From: DATAVK01 sp036267755
GTDB taxonomy: Bacteria > Actinomycetota > Actinomycetes > JAFAQI01
DNA length: 64,000 nt
Reading direction: 5' to 3'
NCBI GenBank assembly: GCA_036267755.1
Contig: DATAVK010000009.1
Location: 1-64,000 of the forward strand
Of this stretch, positions 42,137 to 50,932 are shown one piece after another. The translations under genes were made by a program, and so were the position numbers. Each line of letters starts with the position of its first letter. Position 1 is the first letter of the stretch. The notes under the pieces were generated by a model that saw only the letters and a list, made by a program, of their open reading frames with translations, was not told where the DNA came from and searched no databases.

Positions 42137-42655
42137 ATGGACATCGGTGAATCACTCGTCGGCGCGTACCTGCGTCAGGTGCGCGGATGCCACACGGTTT
42201 CCTTCAATACCTATCTCCCACAGGGCCAAGGCGAGGTCGATGTCATCGGTGTCGCGAACAGTTCCGATGGAGTGGACGTATGGATCGCGGAGGTCGCGGT
42301 CCACCTGGAAGGGCTGAACTACGGCGGCTACGCGGCCAGCGTCAAAAAGGTGGCAGCCAAAGTGGCCGCTGCACGGGCCTACGCTGCGCAGGTTTATCGG
42401 GATGCCACGCCCACCGTGGAGTTCTGGTCTCCCGTCGTCCCGTCGGGCCTGGTCGCTCAACTGGCGGACGTCGACGTCGTACTCGTGGTCAACGACGACT
42501 TCACCGACCGGGTGAATGAGATCGTCGACCTGGCCAAAAGACACACCAAAATGACGGGCGACGACACATACCGACTCCTGCAGCTGCTCACTCACCTCCG
42601 GGGCGCTCGACCGCAGTTCAGCACTCCGGCCACGGCGTCCCACGACCGAATCTGA
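42137..42655 (+). CDS. Conserved hypothetical protein, possibly PD-(D/E)xK-like
   Basis: The 172-residue protein has a strong AAAGGAGA site 10 bases before its ATG. Its core, GEVDVIGVA followed by VWIAEVAVH, has the spacing of a PD-(D/E)xK nuclease motif, but the expected lysine is replaced, so catalysis is doubtful or uses another residue. Other blocks include LNYGGYAASVKKVAAKVAAA, VEFWSPVVPSGL and DDTYRLLQLLTHLRG, which recall an uncharacterised family of predicted restriction-endonuclease-like proteins. It lies 27 bases upstream of a RecQ-family helicase gene on the same strand, so a joint role in DNA processing or defence is possible but unproven. Confidence 0.7.
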   Translation: MDIGESLVGAYLRQVRGCHTVSFNTYLPQGQGEVDVIGVANSSDGVDVWIAEVAVHLEGLNYGGYAASVKKVAAKVAAARAYAAQVYRDATPTVEFWSPVVPSGLVAQLADVDVVLVVNDDFTDRVNEIVDLAKRHTKMTGDDTYRLLQLLTHLRGARPQFSTPATASHDRI

Positions 42656-42682
42656 CGGGGCCGGGGAGTTGACTGGCACATC

Positions 42683-44806
42683 ATGACGGCCACCCTCAGC
42701 GACCTTCGTTCCGCGGCCCAAGCGCAGCTTCAGGCGCTGGCCGGGCCGAGAGCGCTGCTGCGCGAGGACCAGTGGCGGGCCATCGAGGCGCTCGTCGTCG
42801 ATCGGCGCCGCGCCCTCGTCGTCCAGCGCACCGGCTGGGGCAAGTCGGCCGTCTATTTCATCGCGACTGCGCTGCTGCGCGCACAAGGTGCCGGCGCGAC
42901 CGTCATCGTGTCGCCGCTGCTCGCCTTGATGCGCAACCAGATCGAGGCGGCGGAGCGCGCCGGCATCCGGGCCCACACCATCAACTCCTCGAACCTCGAG
43001 TCGTGGGACGAGGTCCAGGCGGCGGTCGCGGCCGGCGAGACCGACCTGCTGCTGGTCTCCCCCGAACGACTGAACAACCCAGGCTTTCGCGACACCGTGC
43101 TGCCGCGGCTGGCCGCCGAGACGGGGCTACTGGTCATCGACGAGGCGCACTGCATCTCCGACTGGGGCCACGACTTCCGGCCCGACTACCGGCGGATCCG
43201 TTCGCTGCTCGACGATCTCCCGGCTGGCATCCCAGTGCTCGCAACGACCGCGACGGCGAACGCCCGGGTCGTTGATGACGTCGCGGAGCAGCTGGGTTCG
43301 GCCGGTACGACGGCCCCGCCACTCGTGCTCCGCGGCAGCCTCGACCGGGAGAGCCTGCACCTCGGTGTCCTGCAGTTGCCGTCCAACGCGCATCGACTCG
43401 CCTGGCTGACCGAGCATCTCGAGGACCTGCCGGGATCCGGAATCATCTACACGCTGACCGTCGCGCAGGCCGAGGCGGTCGCCGACTTCCTGCGCGAGCA
43501 GGGTCACGTGGTTGCGTCGTACACCGGTCGGACCGAAACCGCCGACCGGCTCGTCGCTGAGCAGGACCTGATCGCCAACCGGGTGAAGGCGCTGGTTGCC
43601 ACATCGGCACTCGGCATGGGGTTCGACAAGCCGGACCTCGGCTTCGTCATCCATCTCGGCGCCCCGCAGTCGCCGGTCGCGTACTACCAACAGGTCGGCC
43701 GGGCCGGCCGGGGTGTTGAGCGCGCGACCGTGCTGCTGATCCCGGGCGCCGAGGACGAGGACATCTGGCGCTACTACGCGAGCGTCGGGTTCCCGCCGGA
43801 GGACATCGTCCGCCAGACCCTGGACGCGCTGTCACCGACCACGCCGATCAGCATCCCGGCATTGGAGGTGTCGGTGGAGCTGAGCCGGTCGCGGCTCGAG
43901 GCGATGCTGAAGGTGCTGGACGTCGACGGCGCGGTACGCCGGGTCAGCGGCGGCTGGCTGTCGACCGGTCAGCCGTGGGTGTATGACGCGGAGCGGTACC
44001 AGAAGGTCGCCGCGGTCCGCGCCGCCGAGCAGCAGGCGATGCGCGACTACATCGGGCTTTCCGGTTGCCGGATGGAGTTCCTCCGCCGCCAGCTCGACGA
44101 CCCGGACGCGGCGCCGTGCGGACGGTGCGACCGGTGCACCGGCATCGAGTGGGAAACGACGGTCTCCGAGACTGCGGTCACCGCATCGAAGGCGGAGATC
44201 GGTAGGCCGGGTGTGGCTCTCGATCCCCGCCGGATGTGGCCAACCGGTCTCACCACGATCGGTCTCCCACTCAGTGGCAAGATCCCGGCCGGGGAGCAGG
44301 TCTCGGCGGGGCGCGCGATTGGCCGGCTCTCCGACATCGGCTGGGGATCGCGGCTGCGGCGTTACCTGCGTGACGGCCTGCCCGACAACGGACTGCCCGA
44401 CGAGCTGTTCAACGGCGCCGTCGAGGTGCTGCGGACCTGGGGCTGGGAACGCCGACCGGTCGCCATCGCCGCGGTGCCGTCGACGCGCCGCCCGGTGCTC
44501 GTCCGCACCCTCGGCGAGCGGCTGGCCGCCATCGGTCGGCTCGAGTGGCTTGGGGTTCTGGACCTCGACGTGTCGCGGCACCGAACGGCCTCGCGGACCA
44601 ACAGCGCCCGGCGGGTCCAGGCCCTGCACGGATCCTTCGTCGTGACGGCGGCACAGTCCGAGGCAATCAGCCGGCTCGGTGACCCGGTCGTGCTGCTCGT
44701 CGACGACATCGTCGACACCGGATGGACGATGGCACTCGCCGGCCGGGAGCTGCGCGCTGCCGGTGCCGCCGGGGTGCTGCCGTTCGCACTGGCGCTCGAC
44801 GCCTGA
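42683..44806 (+). CDS. RecQ-family helicase with C-terminal phosphoribosyltransferase-like domain
   Basis: The 707-residue protein has the RecQ helicase core: motif I QRTGWGKSAVYF, motif II VIDEAHCISDWGHDFRP, motif VI YYQQVGRAGRG. A zinc-binding region follows (CRMEFLRRQ, then CGRCDRC). The last 200 residues end in VVLLVDDIVDTGWTMALAG, the PRPP-binding loop of type I phosphoribosyltransferases (ComF/PRTase family). This RecQ-PRTase fusion occurs in other actinobacteria as far as I recall, but its role is not known to me. The protein may process recombination intermediates, with the PRTase-like part acting as a sensor or enzyme. A putative nuclease gene precedes it. Confidence 0.87.
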   Translation: MTATLSDLRSAAQAQLQALAGPRALLREDQWRAIEALVVDRRRALVVQRTGWGKSAVYFIATALLRAQGAGATVIVSPLLALMRNQIEAAERAGIRAHTINSSNLESWDEVQAAVAAGETDLLLVSPERLNNPGFRDTVLPRLAAETGLLVIDEAHCISDWGHDFRPDYRRIRSLLDDLPAGIPVLATTATANARVVDDVAEQLGSAGTTAPPLVLRGSLDRESLHLGVLQLPSNAHRLAWLTEHLEDLPGSGIIYTLTVAQAEAVADFLREQGHVVASYTGRTETADRLVAEQDLIANRVKALVATSALGMGFDKPDLGFVIHLGAPQSPVAYYQQVGRAGRGVERATVLLIPGAEDEDIWRYYASVGFPPEDIVRQTLDALSPTTPISIPALEVSVELSRSRLEAMLKVLDVDGAVRRVSGGWLSTGQPWVYDAERYQKVAAVRAAEQQAMRDYIGLSGCRMEFLRRQLDDPDAAPCGRCDRCTGIEWETTVSETAVTASKAEIGRPGVALDPRRMWPTGLTTIGLPLSGKIPAGEQVSAGRAIGRLSDIGWGSRLRRYLRDGLPDNGLPDELFNGAVEVLRTWGWERRPVAIAAVPSTRRPVLVRTLGERLAAIGRLEWLGVLDLDVSRHRTASRTNSARRVQALHGSFVVTAAQSEAISRLGDPVVLLVDDIVDTGWTMALAGRELRAAGAAGVLPFALALDA

Positions 44807-44825
44807 TCGCGCGCACGATGGGCGG

Positions 44826-45353
44826 ATGAACGGCTGGCCGGATCAGAATCATGTCTGCGGGGACTGCGGAACGAGGTACCGGGTGGGGATCGCCACCGCG
44901 CTGAGCCGGATCGCCGACGTCCCGCAGGCGGCCCGCCGCGCGGTCGACCTGGCGCCAACCGCCCACTGGCACGACCGGCCGGCGCCGCAGCTGTGGTCGA
45001 TCACGGAGTACGTGTGTCACCTGCGGGATGTCTTTGTCGTCTACACGGTGCGGCTGCATCGAACCCGCACCGAGGACCGGCCCGACCTCGAGCCGATGTT
45101 CAACGACCTGCGGGCCCGGTGGTTCCGCTACAACAAGCGCTACTTGCCCGGCGTGCTCGACGAGCTCGACGACTCGGTTGATGGCTTCTCCGACGAGGTG
45201 TCCACGTTCCGTGACGACGACTGGTCGCGCATCGCGGTACGACGAAACGACGAGCGCTCAGCCGGTTGGATGCTGCGCAACGTCATGCATGAAGGCGTGC
45301 ACCACGTGCGCGACATCACCGAGGCCGCCGCCGGCTTCCGCGACGGTTGGTAA
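44826..45353 (+). CDS. DinB-family protein
   Basis: From the ATG at 44826, 20 bases after the helicase stop, the protein has 175 residues. It begins with CGDCGTRYRVG, then shows the four-helix DinB pattern: SITEYVCHLRDVFVV (first metal His), a middle helical region, and HEGVHHVRDITEAA (further His ligands). DinB-fold proteins include thiol-dependent S-transferases and maleylpyruvate isomerases, often using mycothiol or bacillithiol. Substrate is unknown. The two close cysteines at the N-terminus are not typical of the family. Confidence 0.82.
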   Translation: MNGWPDQNHVCGDCGTRYRVGIATALSRIADVPQAARRAVDLAPTAHWHDRPAPQLWSITEYVCHLRDVFVVYTVRLHRTRTEDRPDLEPMFNDLRARWFRYNKRYLPGVLDELDDSVDGFSDEVSTFRDDDWSRIAVRRNDERSAGWMLRNVMHEGVHHVRDITEAAAGFRDGW

Positions 45354-45367
45354 GCCTCCGCCAGTCC

Positions 45368-47605
45368 TCACGGGCTCGACGAGGCGGTCGCCGGCGCCTC
45401 GCTCGAGGACGCGGACGGGCTGCTGACCGGGCTCGTGCTCGCGCTCGGAACCGTCGAGGAGCTCGGTGTCGGGCTGGCCGACGGCGACACCGGTGTCGTC
45501 GATGTCACGCTGCTCGGCGTGGCGGACGGTGACGCGGACGGCGAGTTCGTCGACGGGGTCGGCGACGGCGATGGCGACACGTTGTACTGGACGTTGTGGC
45601 CGCGGGCAGGCTTGAGCAGCTGCGGCCCGACCACCGGGTGGTGACCGGGAGCGATCAGCGCCACCACCACCGCGGCGACGGTTCCGGCCAGGACCAGGCC
45701 ACCGCCGGCCGCGACGGTCGCGCGCTTCGGCGTCATCCGCAACCGCTCGCTGCGACGACGCGCAGCCAGCTCCGGCGGCAGCGCTGCATGCTGGGCGGCC
45801 CGGCTGTTATAGGGAGCCGCGAGAAACGCCAGCGTCGGCCACAGCAGCAACGCGGCGGTCAGTGGGCCGCCGTACCCGGAGGTGTTGGTCAGCGCCGCGG
45901 CGATGCCGGCCACCCCGAGCACGCCGAGGATCGTCTCGCCGCGGTTGCCCCTGATGGCGTCCCAGAAGCTGCCCTCCTCCATCGTCTTCGGGGTCCGCAG
46001 GAACTCCGCTTCCTTGGCGTACAACGCCTGCACCGACGCACGGGCCACGACCAGTGACGTGCACTGCCAGATCACGAAGGCGCCGAGCGCGTCGCTCCAC
46101 GACGCCCCGGTCCCGCGCCGGAGCAACGCGACCGCGCGGACCAGCCCGAGAATCACCAGCAGCGGGATGGCGGCCAGCAGGAACCCGGTGAGCTTGCGCA
46201 GCAACAGATCGCCGTGCAGCGCGAGGTTGCCGGCGCCGACGAGCAGGAACACGAAGAAGATCAGCGCCAGCAGGTCGCCGTACCATTGGACCGCGCCCGA
46301 CAGGTACGCCCAGCGCTGTCCCGGGCTGAGCCGGTTCTGCTCGTCACGGCGACCGGGCAGCATCCACCGCCAGTTGCGGCGCAGGATCTGGATGCCGCCG
46401 AAGCACCAGCGGAACCGTTGTCCCTTCAAGGCTTCGAAGGTCAGCGGCATCACGCCGTGGCCGAACGACGCGTCGACGTGCAGGCCGGAGTAGCCGCGGC
46501 GCAGCAGCCGCAGTGACAGCTCGGCGTCCTCGGTGATGCACCACTCGTCCCAGCCGCCGACCTCTTCGAGCGCCGACCGACGGATCAGTCCCATGGTCCC
46601 GGCGAAGATCGCGCCGTCGCGTTCGTTGCGCGAGGGTTGGGAGACGGCGAAGAAGTACTTGTAGCTGTAGTAGAGGCGGCGGTAGAACGCGGCGCCTTCC
46701 CAGTCCCGGTAGTCCTGCGGCGACTGGATGAACCCCACCGACGGGTCCGCGAACAGTGGCGCGCAACGGCGGAGGAACGACGGGTCGAGCTGGTAGTCGG
46801 AGTCGATGACCGCGATCAGCTCGGCGCGCGGATCGATCTCGTTGGCGAGCGCGTAGTTCAGCGCCCCCGACTTGTAGCCGGGCCAGTCCTGCAGGTGGGC
46901 GAACTTGATGCCGTGCTCGAGGCACCACGCCTCGACCGGTCGCCACAGTGTCTCGTCGTCGGTGTTGTCGTCGAGGCAGATGATCTCGTAGTTCGGATAG
47001 TCCATCGCCTTGAGCGACTCGAGGGTCTCGATCACCATCTCGGGTGGTTCGTTGTACGCCGGAACCTGGATGCTGACGAACGGCAGGTGGTCGGCGAGCT
47101 CGGCCGGCGCGCCGCCACGGATCCTGCGGTCCCAGCGCTGGCTGCCGAGCGCGTCGCACAGCTCCCAGAGGTACGCGCAGCCGAGCAACGCGGCGAAGGC
47201 CTCGAGCAGCCACAGCACCGCCCCGCCGATGGTGCCGGCGACACCGAGGTGGCTGATCGCCGTCCAGTCGAGCATGAACGCGAGGTAGGCGACGAACAGC
47301 AGGAAGGTCGCGCTCCAGGTCAGGTGCGCGCGGGCGTTCCAGCGTCGGGTGGCCGGGAGCCAGACCAGGCTGACCGCCAGCAGCGCCGCGACGGACGCGA
47401 CGAGATTGCGATGAGTCACACCGAGGGCATCGAGAACCGCGGCGGTGACCGCGGCGAGCAGCACCGTCCCGATCACGGCCGAGAGCAAGCGCCGCGCCCA
47501 TGAGGCGCGGCCCTCCGCGTTGCGCGCCGAAGGAGCGGGCAGAAACAGGACGAGGGTGGCGATCGGGGTGGCGATCAGGCCGGTGAGCAGCCAAGCAGCG
47601 AGCAT
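45368..47605 (-). CDS. Processive family 2 glycosyltransferase with mucin-like tail
   Basis: I start at ATG 47605 (745 residues), just before the first membrane helix and about 11 bases after GGGGAGG; the frame remains open to 47719. After about four membrane helices, the cytoplasmic GT2 domain shows VSIQVPAYNE, CLDDNTDDE, the metal motif AVIDSDYQLDP, TEDAELSLRLLRRGY and QRFRWCFGG (QxxRW). More membrane helices follow, as in cellulose-synthase-like enzymes. The C-terminus after the last helix is about 70 residues almost wholly Ser, Pro, Thr and Ala, predicted outside the cell. The gene is divergent from a deacetylase, suggesting a surface polysaccharide. Confidence 0.9.
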   Translation of the reverse strand: MLAAWLLTGLIATPIATLVLFLPAPSARNAEGRASWARRLLSAVIGTVLLAAVTAAVLDALGVTHRNLVASVAALLAVSLVWLPATRRWNARAHLTWSATFLLFVAYLAFMLDWTAISHLGVAGTIGGAVLWLLEAFAALLGCAYLWELCDALGSQRWDRRIRGGAPAELADHLPFVSIQVPAYNEPPEMVIETLESLKAMDYPNYEIICLDDNTDDETLWRPVEAWCLEHGIKFAHLQDWPGYKSGALNYALANEIDPRAELIAVIDSDYQLDPSFLRRCAPLFADPSVGFIQSPQDYRDWEGAAFYRRLYYSYKYFFAVSQPSRNERDGAIFAGTMGLIRRSALEEVGGWDEWCITEDAELSLRLLRRGYSGLHVDASFGHGVMPLTFEALKGQRFRWCFGGIQILRRNWRWMLPGRRDEQNRLSPGQRWAYLSGAVQWYGDLLALIFFVFLLVGAGNLALHGDLLLRKLTGFLLAAIPLLVILGLVRAVALLRRGTGASWSDALGAFVIWQCTSLVVARASVQALYAKEAEFLRTPKTMEEGSFWDAIRGNRGETILGVLGVAGIAAALTNTSGYGGPLTAALLLWPTLAFLAAPYNSRAAQHAALPPELAARRRSERLRMTPKRATVAAGGGLVLAGTVAAVVVALIAPGHHPVVGPQLLKPARGHNVQYNVSPSPSPTPSTNSPSASPSATPSSVTSTTPVSPSASPTPSSSTVPSASTSPVSSPSASSSEAPATASSSP

Positions 47606-47799
47606 TCGTGCCACTGCCTCCCCGTGAGGTTCCACCGGCTTGAGAACCCAGTGGTTGTGAGGTCCCCCCTCCGGTCTGGTCCAAACCCGGCCGCTCTTCT
47701 CCAAACCCCGGCCTGACACCGCCGGTCGGATGTGCGGTTCAGCGGCACCCGCTCCTCGGACGTCACGATCTGGCGTCAGCGACTCGCGGGACGCTTCGC

Positions 47800-47819
47800 C
47801 GTCATCACAAAGTGTGACG
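47800..47819. promoter_or_regulatory. Dyad in the glycosyltransferase/deacetylase divergent gap
   Basis: An inverted repeat with outer arms CGTCA and TGACG and inner CAC/GTG spans 47800-47819, between the divergent glycosyltransferase and deacetylase genes and 67 bases from the deacetylase start. It has the size of a CRP-like or GntR-like operator. The rest of this 280-base gap shows nothing else I can support. Confidence 0.3.
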
Positions 47820-47885
47820 TTGGGCCACCGGGATGCGACTCATGGCTGCTGCCGACGTCGCGGCGACCTGGCACGGTGAATCGAC

Positions 47886-48686
47886 ATGCAGCGACGACGG
47901 CTCCTCATCACCGGTGCCTTGGCCGGCCTGGCGGCTGCCTGTGGCGCGCGCCGATCGAACACCCAGGCCCGCCCGCTGGCTTCGATCACGCGAAGTCCTC
48001 GCACTGCCCCGGGTTCGGCCGCGCCGTCAGAATCACCCTCGGCCAGCCCAGTGCGCCGGGGCCCGGCCCGCGAGATCACGAGCGGCCACAGATCGAGCGG
48101 GCAGGTCGCGCTGACCTTCCACGTGGCCGGCGATCCGGCTGTCGTCAGCGCGGTGCTCAAGGCTGCCCGCCGGCAGAATGCCCACCTCACGATGCTGGTG
48201 GTCGGCACGTGGCTGGCTCAGAACCCCCGATTCGCCCGGCAGATCCTGGCGGCCGGTCACGACCTCGGCAACCACACCTGGTCGCATCCGGTGCTCGCCG
48301 ACGACGACCCGGACGCGACCCGCCTCGAGATCGTCAAGTGCCGCGACCTGCTCACCCGGCTCACCGGGAACGGCGGTCGCTGGTTTCGACCGTCGGGCAC
48401 GCCGCACGCGACCCCGTTGATGTTGCGCGCCAGTGGTGCGGCCGGCTACCCGACGAGCCTGTCCTATGACGTCGACCCGCTCGACTACACCGATCCCGGC
48501 GCGGCTGCTGTGGTGTCCCGCGTCCTCTCCTCGGCTCATGGTGGCTCCATCGTCAGCCTCCACACGTTGTTTCCGGGCACCGCCGAGGCGCTCCCGCATG
48601 TGATCTCCGGGCTGCGGGCTCGCGGACTCGAGCCCGTAGCGGCGAGCAGGCTGCTCCCCCACGCCCATGAAGGGGCCGCAACATGA
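47886..48686 (+). CDS. Exported polysaccharide deacetylase (NodB-like) lipoprotein
   Basis: The 266-residue protein begins with a twin-arginine-like signal (QRRRLLITGALAG) ending in a lipobox with Cys19, so it is likely anchored on the outer face of the membrane. The NodB domain has motif 1 VALTFHVAGD, where the canonical TFDDGP aspartate pair is altered. Motif 2 is GNHTWSHP (metal His residues), motif 3 is RWFRPSGTP, and the late block IVSLHTLF. I recall other actinobacterial deacetylases with a TFHxxGD form, so activity may be kept. The stop overlaps the start of the beta-propeller gene (ATGA). Confidence 0.85.
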   Translation: MQRRRLLITGALAGLAAACGARRSNTQARPLASITRSPRTAPGSAAPSESPSASPVRRGPAREITSGHRSSGQVALTFHVAGDPAVVSAVLKAARRQNAHLTMLVVGTWLAQNPRFARQILAAGHDLGNHTWSHPVLADDDPDATRLEIVKCRDLLTRLTGNGGRWFRPSGTPHATPLMLRASGAAGYPTSLSYDVDPLDYTDPGAAAVVSRVLSSAHGGSIVSLHTLFPGTAEALPHVISGLRARGLEPVAASRLLPHAHEGAAT

Positions 48687-49870
48687 TCCGCAGCGCCCTC
48701 GCAGCCGCCGCACTCGTGTTGGCTCTGGGCGCCTGTTCCTCGGATCAGACCCAGCAGTCCGGCCCTTCTCCGGCGGGTCCGCCTTCCACGGCCACGAGTG
48801 CCAGACCGCAGCCGACTTCTCACCCGAGCGCAAGCGGATCAGCCGGCCTGCCAGGGATGCCCCCGCAGCTGAACCCCACGGACGTCTACGCCGCCGACCG
48901 TCCGAACCGGCTGTCTCCCATCGTCCGAGCGGATCGACCGCTCATCTATGTTCCGAACAGCCTGTCCAACACCGTGAGCGTGATCGACCCGAGGACGTTC
49001 AAGGTCATCGGCACCCATCCGGTCGGCGCCCTGCCGCAGCACGTGACCCCGTCGTACGACATGAAACATCTGTACGTGCTCAACGACAACGGCAACAGCG
49101 TCACGGTCATCAACCCACGCAACGGATCCTTCGGCCGGACCCTGCCGGTCGCCGACCCGTACAACATGTACTTCACCCCCAACGGTCGGTTCGGGATCGT
49201 TGTCGCCGAACGCCTCGGTCGGCTGGACTTCGTCAACCCGCGGACGATGCGGCTGGAGCACGCGTTGTCGGTCAACTGCCGCGGTGTCGACCACGCCGAC
49301 TTCTCCGCGAACGGCCGTTACGCCGTGTTCAGCTGTGAGTTCTCTGGCCAGCTCCTCAAGGTCGACATCGCGGAGCAACGGGTCGTGGGATCTCTCACGC
49401 TGAGCAGCGGCGCGATGCCACAGGACGTCAAACTCGCTCCCGATGGCAAGGTCTTCTACGTCGCGGACATGGCCCACAACGGCGTGTGGCTGGTCGGCGG
49501 ATCCCCGTTCCACGTCATCGGTTTCCGACATACCGGTGCGGGTGCGCACGGGCTGTACGTGAGCCGGGACTCCCGGTACCTCTACGTCACCAACCGAGGG
49601 GAAGGGTCGATCTCCCTGATCAGCTTCCGCACCCGTCGCGTCGTCAAGAAGTGGCGGATCCCCGGCGGCGGAAGCCCCGACATGGGTGGCGTCTCAGCGA
49701 ACGGCAAGGTGCTGTGGCTGTCCGGGCGCTACAACGGCGTCGTCTACGCGATCTCGACGACGAACGGTCACCTGCTCGCCAAGATCCCCGTCGGGCAGGG
49801 ACCTCACGGACTGTGCGTCTACCCCCAGCCCGGTCGCTACTCGCTCGGGCATACCGGCGTCTTCCGCTAG
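48683..49870 (+). CDS. YVTN-type beta-propeller lipoprotein
   Basis: The 395-residue protein has a signal peptide with lipobox LGAC (Cys18), then a Ser/Pro-rich linker to about residue 60. Seven-bladed propeller repeats of the YVTN/cytochrome-cd1-like class follow; repeated elements include LIYVPNSLSNTVSVID, HLYVLNDNGNSVTVIN and RYLYVTNRGEGSISLI. Such proteins serve as surface binding scaffolds, and a few are enzymes. It is translationally coupled to the deacetylase, suggesting a shared role at the cell surface, perhaps in handling the polysaccharide made by the divergent glycosyltransferase. Confidence 0.87.
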   Translation: MIRSALAAAALVLALGACSSDQTQQSGPSPAGPPSTATSARPQPTSHPSASGSAGLPGMPPQLNPTDVYAADRPNRLSPIVRADRPLIYVPNSLSNTVSVIDPRTFKVIGTHPVGALPQHVTPSYDMKHLYVLNDNGNSVTVINPRNGSFGRTLPVADPYNMYFTPNGRFGIVVAERLGRLDFVNPRTMRLEHALSVNCRGVDHADFSANGRYAVFSCEFSGQLLKVDIAEQRVVGSLTLSSGAMPQDVKLAPDGKVFYVADMAHNGVWLVGGSPFHVIGFRHTGAGAHGLYVSRDSRYLYVTNRGEGSISLISFRTRRVVKKWRIPGGGSPDMGGVSANGKVLWLSGRYNGVVYAISTTNGHLLAKIPVGQGPHGLCVYPQPGRYSLGHTGVFR

Positions 49871-49926
49871 CCGGTGCGGCGGTCACGGCTGCCGAGCGAG
49901 GGTGGTGCGCCGGTAGGGTCGCAGGC

Positions 49927-50931
49927 ATGGGTAGCGATGGGCTCCAACACGCGAGACAGGCGCCCGCGGGCGCGATGACGCGACCCGCCGGCGCGGCTGC
50001 TTTGATGGAGACCGTGGGCCATGACGACGGCTCGTTGCGCAGCTTCCTTCGTGGCATACCCGCTGTCGACCAAGTCGGAGTCGAGCAGCGCGCCGCGATG
50101 CTGTGGTCGCGCAGCATCAAGGCCGACGCGAAGCGCTGGGCGCTCGACACCTCCATCTCGATGGTCGACCTGACCACGCTCGAGGGCAACGACACGCGCG
50201 GCAAGGTGCACGGTCTGTGTGTGAAGGCGGTGCACCCGGATCCTGGTGACCCGGAGTGCCCGCGGGTGGCGGCGGTGTGTCTCTACCCGGACCTGATCGC
50301 CGAGGCGGTCACCGAGCTTGCCGGCACCGGTGTCGCGGTGGCGAGCGTCGCGACGGCGTTCCCGTCCGGCCGGGCGTCCCTCGCAACCCGGCTCGCCGAC
50401 GTTCGCGAGGCGGTCAGCGCCGGCGCCGACGAGATCGACATGGTCATCGACCGCGGTGCGTTCCTCTCCGGTCGGTACGCCGAGGTGTTCGACGACATCG
50501 TGGCGGTCCGCGAGGAGTGCGGCTCGGCGCACCTGAAGGTCATCCTCGAGACGGGCGAGCTCGCGACATACGACAACGTCGCCCGCGCGTCGTGGCTAGC
50601 GCTCGCTGCGGGCGCCGACTTCATCAAGACCTCGACTGGGAAAGTGAGCCCCGCCGCGACTCCCGGGGTGGCGGTGACGATGCTCGGTGTAGTCCGTGAC
50701 TTCGAGCGCGCCACCGGCGACCACCGCGGTGTGAAGCTGGCCGGCGGCATCAGGTCGTCGAAGGATGCGCTGCGCTACCTGGTCGCGGTGAAGGAGGTCG
50801 CGGGCGAGGCGTGGCTGTCGCCGCGGCTGTTCCGGTTCGGCGCCTCGAGCCTGCTCAACGACCTGCTGATGCAGCGGATCAAGCTGCGGACCGGCGCCTA
50901 CTCTGGCCCGCACTACGTGACGGTGGACTGA
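49927..50931 (+). CDS. deoC: Deoxyribose-phosphate aldolase (long, eukaryote-like form)
   Basis: The protein cleaves 2-deoxyribose 5-phosphate to glyceraldehyde 3-phosphate and acetaldehyde. The Schiff-base lysine lies in DFIKTSTGK (Lys234), the helper lysine in KLAGGI, and the Asp block in DEIDMVIDRG. From ATG 49927 it has 334 residues, longer than the common bacterial form (about 220-260) and close to the animal enzyme (about 318). ATGs at 49975 and 50005 are possible shorter starts. It is followed after one base by two aldehyde dehydrogenase genes, which would oxidise the acetaldehyde. Confidence 0.92.
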   Translation: MGSDGLQHARQAPAGAMTRPAGAAALMETVGHDDGSLRSFLRGIPAVDQVGVEQRAAMLWSRSIKADAKRWALDTSISMVDLTTLEGNDTRGKVHGLCVKAVHPDPGDPECPRVAAVCLYPDLIAEAVTELAGTGVAVASVATAFPSGRASLATRLADVREAVSAGADEIDMVIDRGAFLSGRYAEVFDDIVAVREECGSAHLKVILETGELATYDNVARASWLALAAGADFIKTSTGKVSPAATPGVAVTMLGVVRDFERATGDHRGVKLAGGIRSSKDALRYLVAVKEVAGEAWLSPRLFRFGASSLLNDLLMQRIKLRTGAYSGPHYVTVD

Positions 50932-50932
50932 C

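Noticed and set aside
45435..45644. Asp/Gly-rich plus-strand frame opposite the glycosyltransferase tail
   Set aside because: It is the antisense reading of the Ser/Pro/Thr tail; the acidic Gly-rich pattern is a mirror of that low-complexity sequence.
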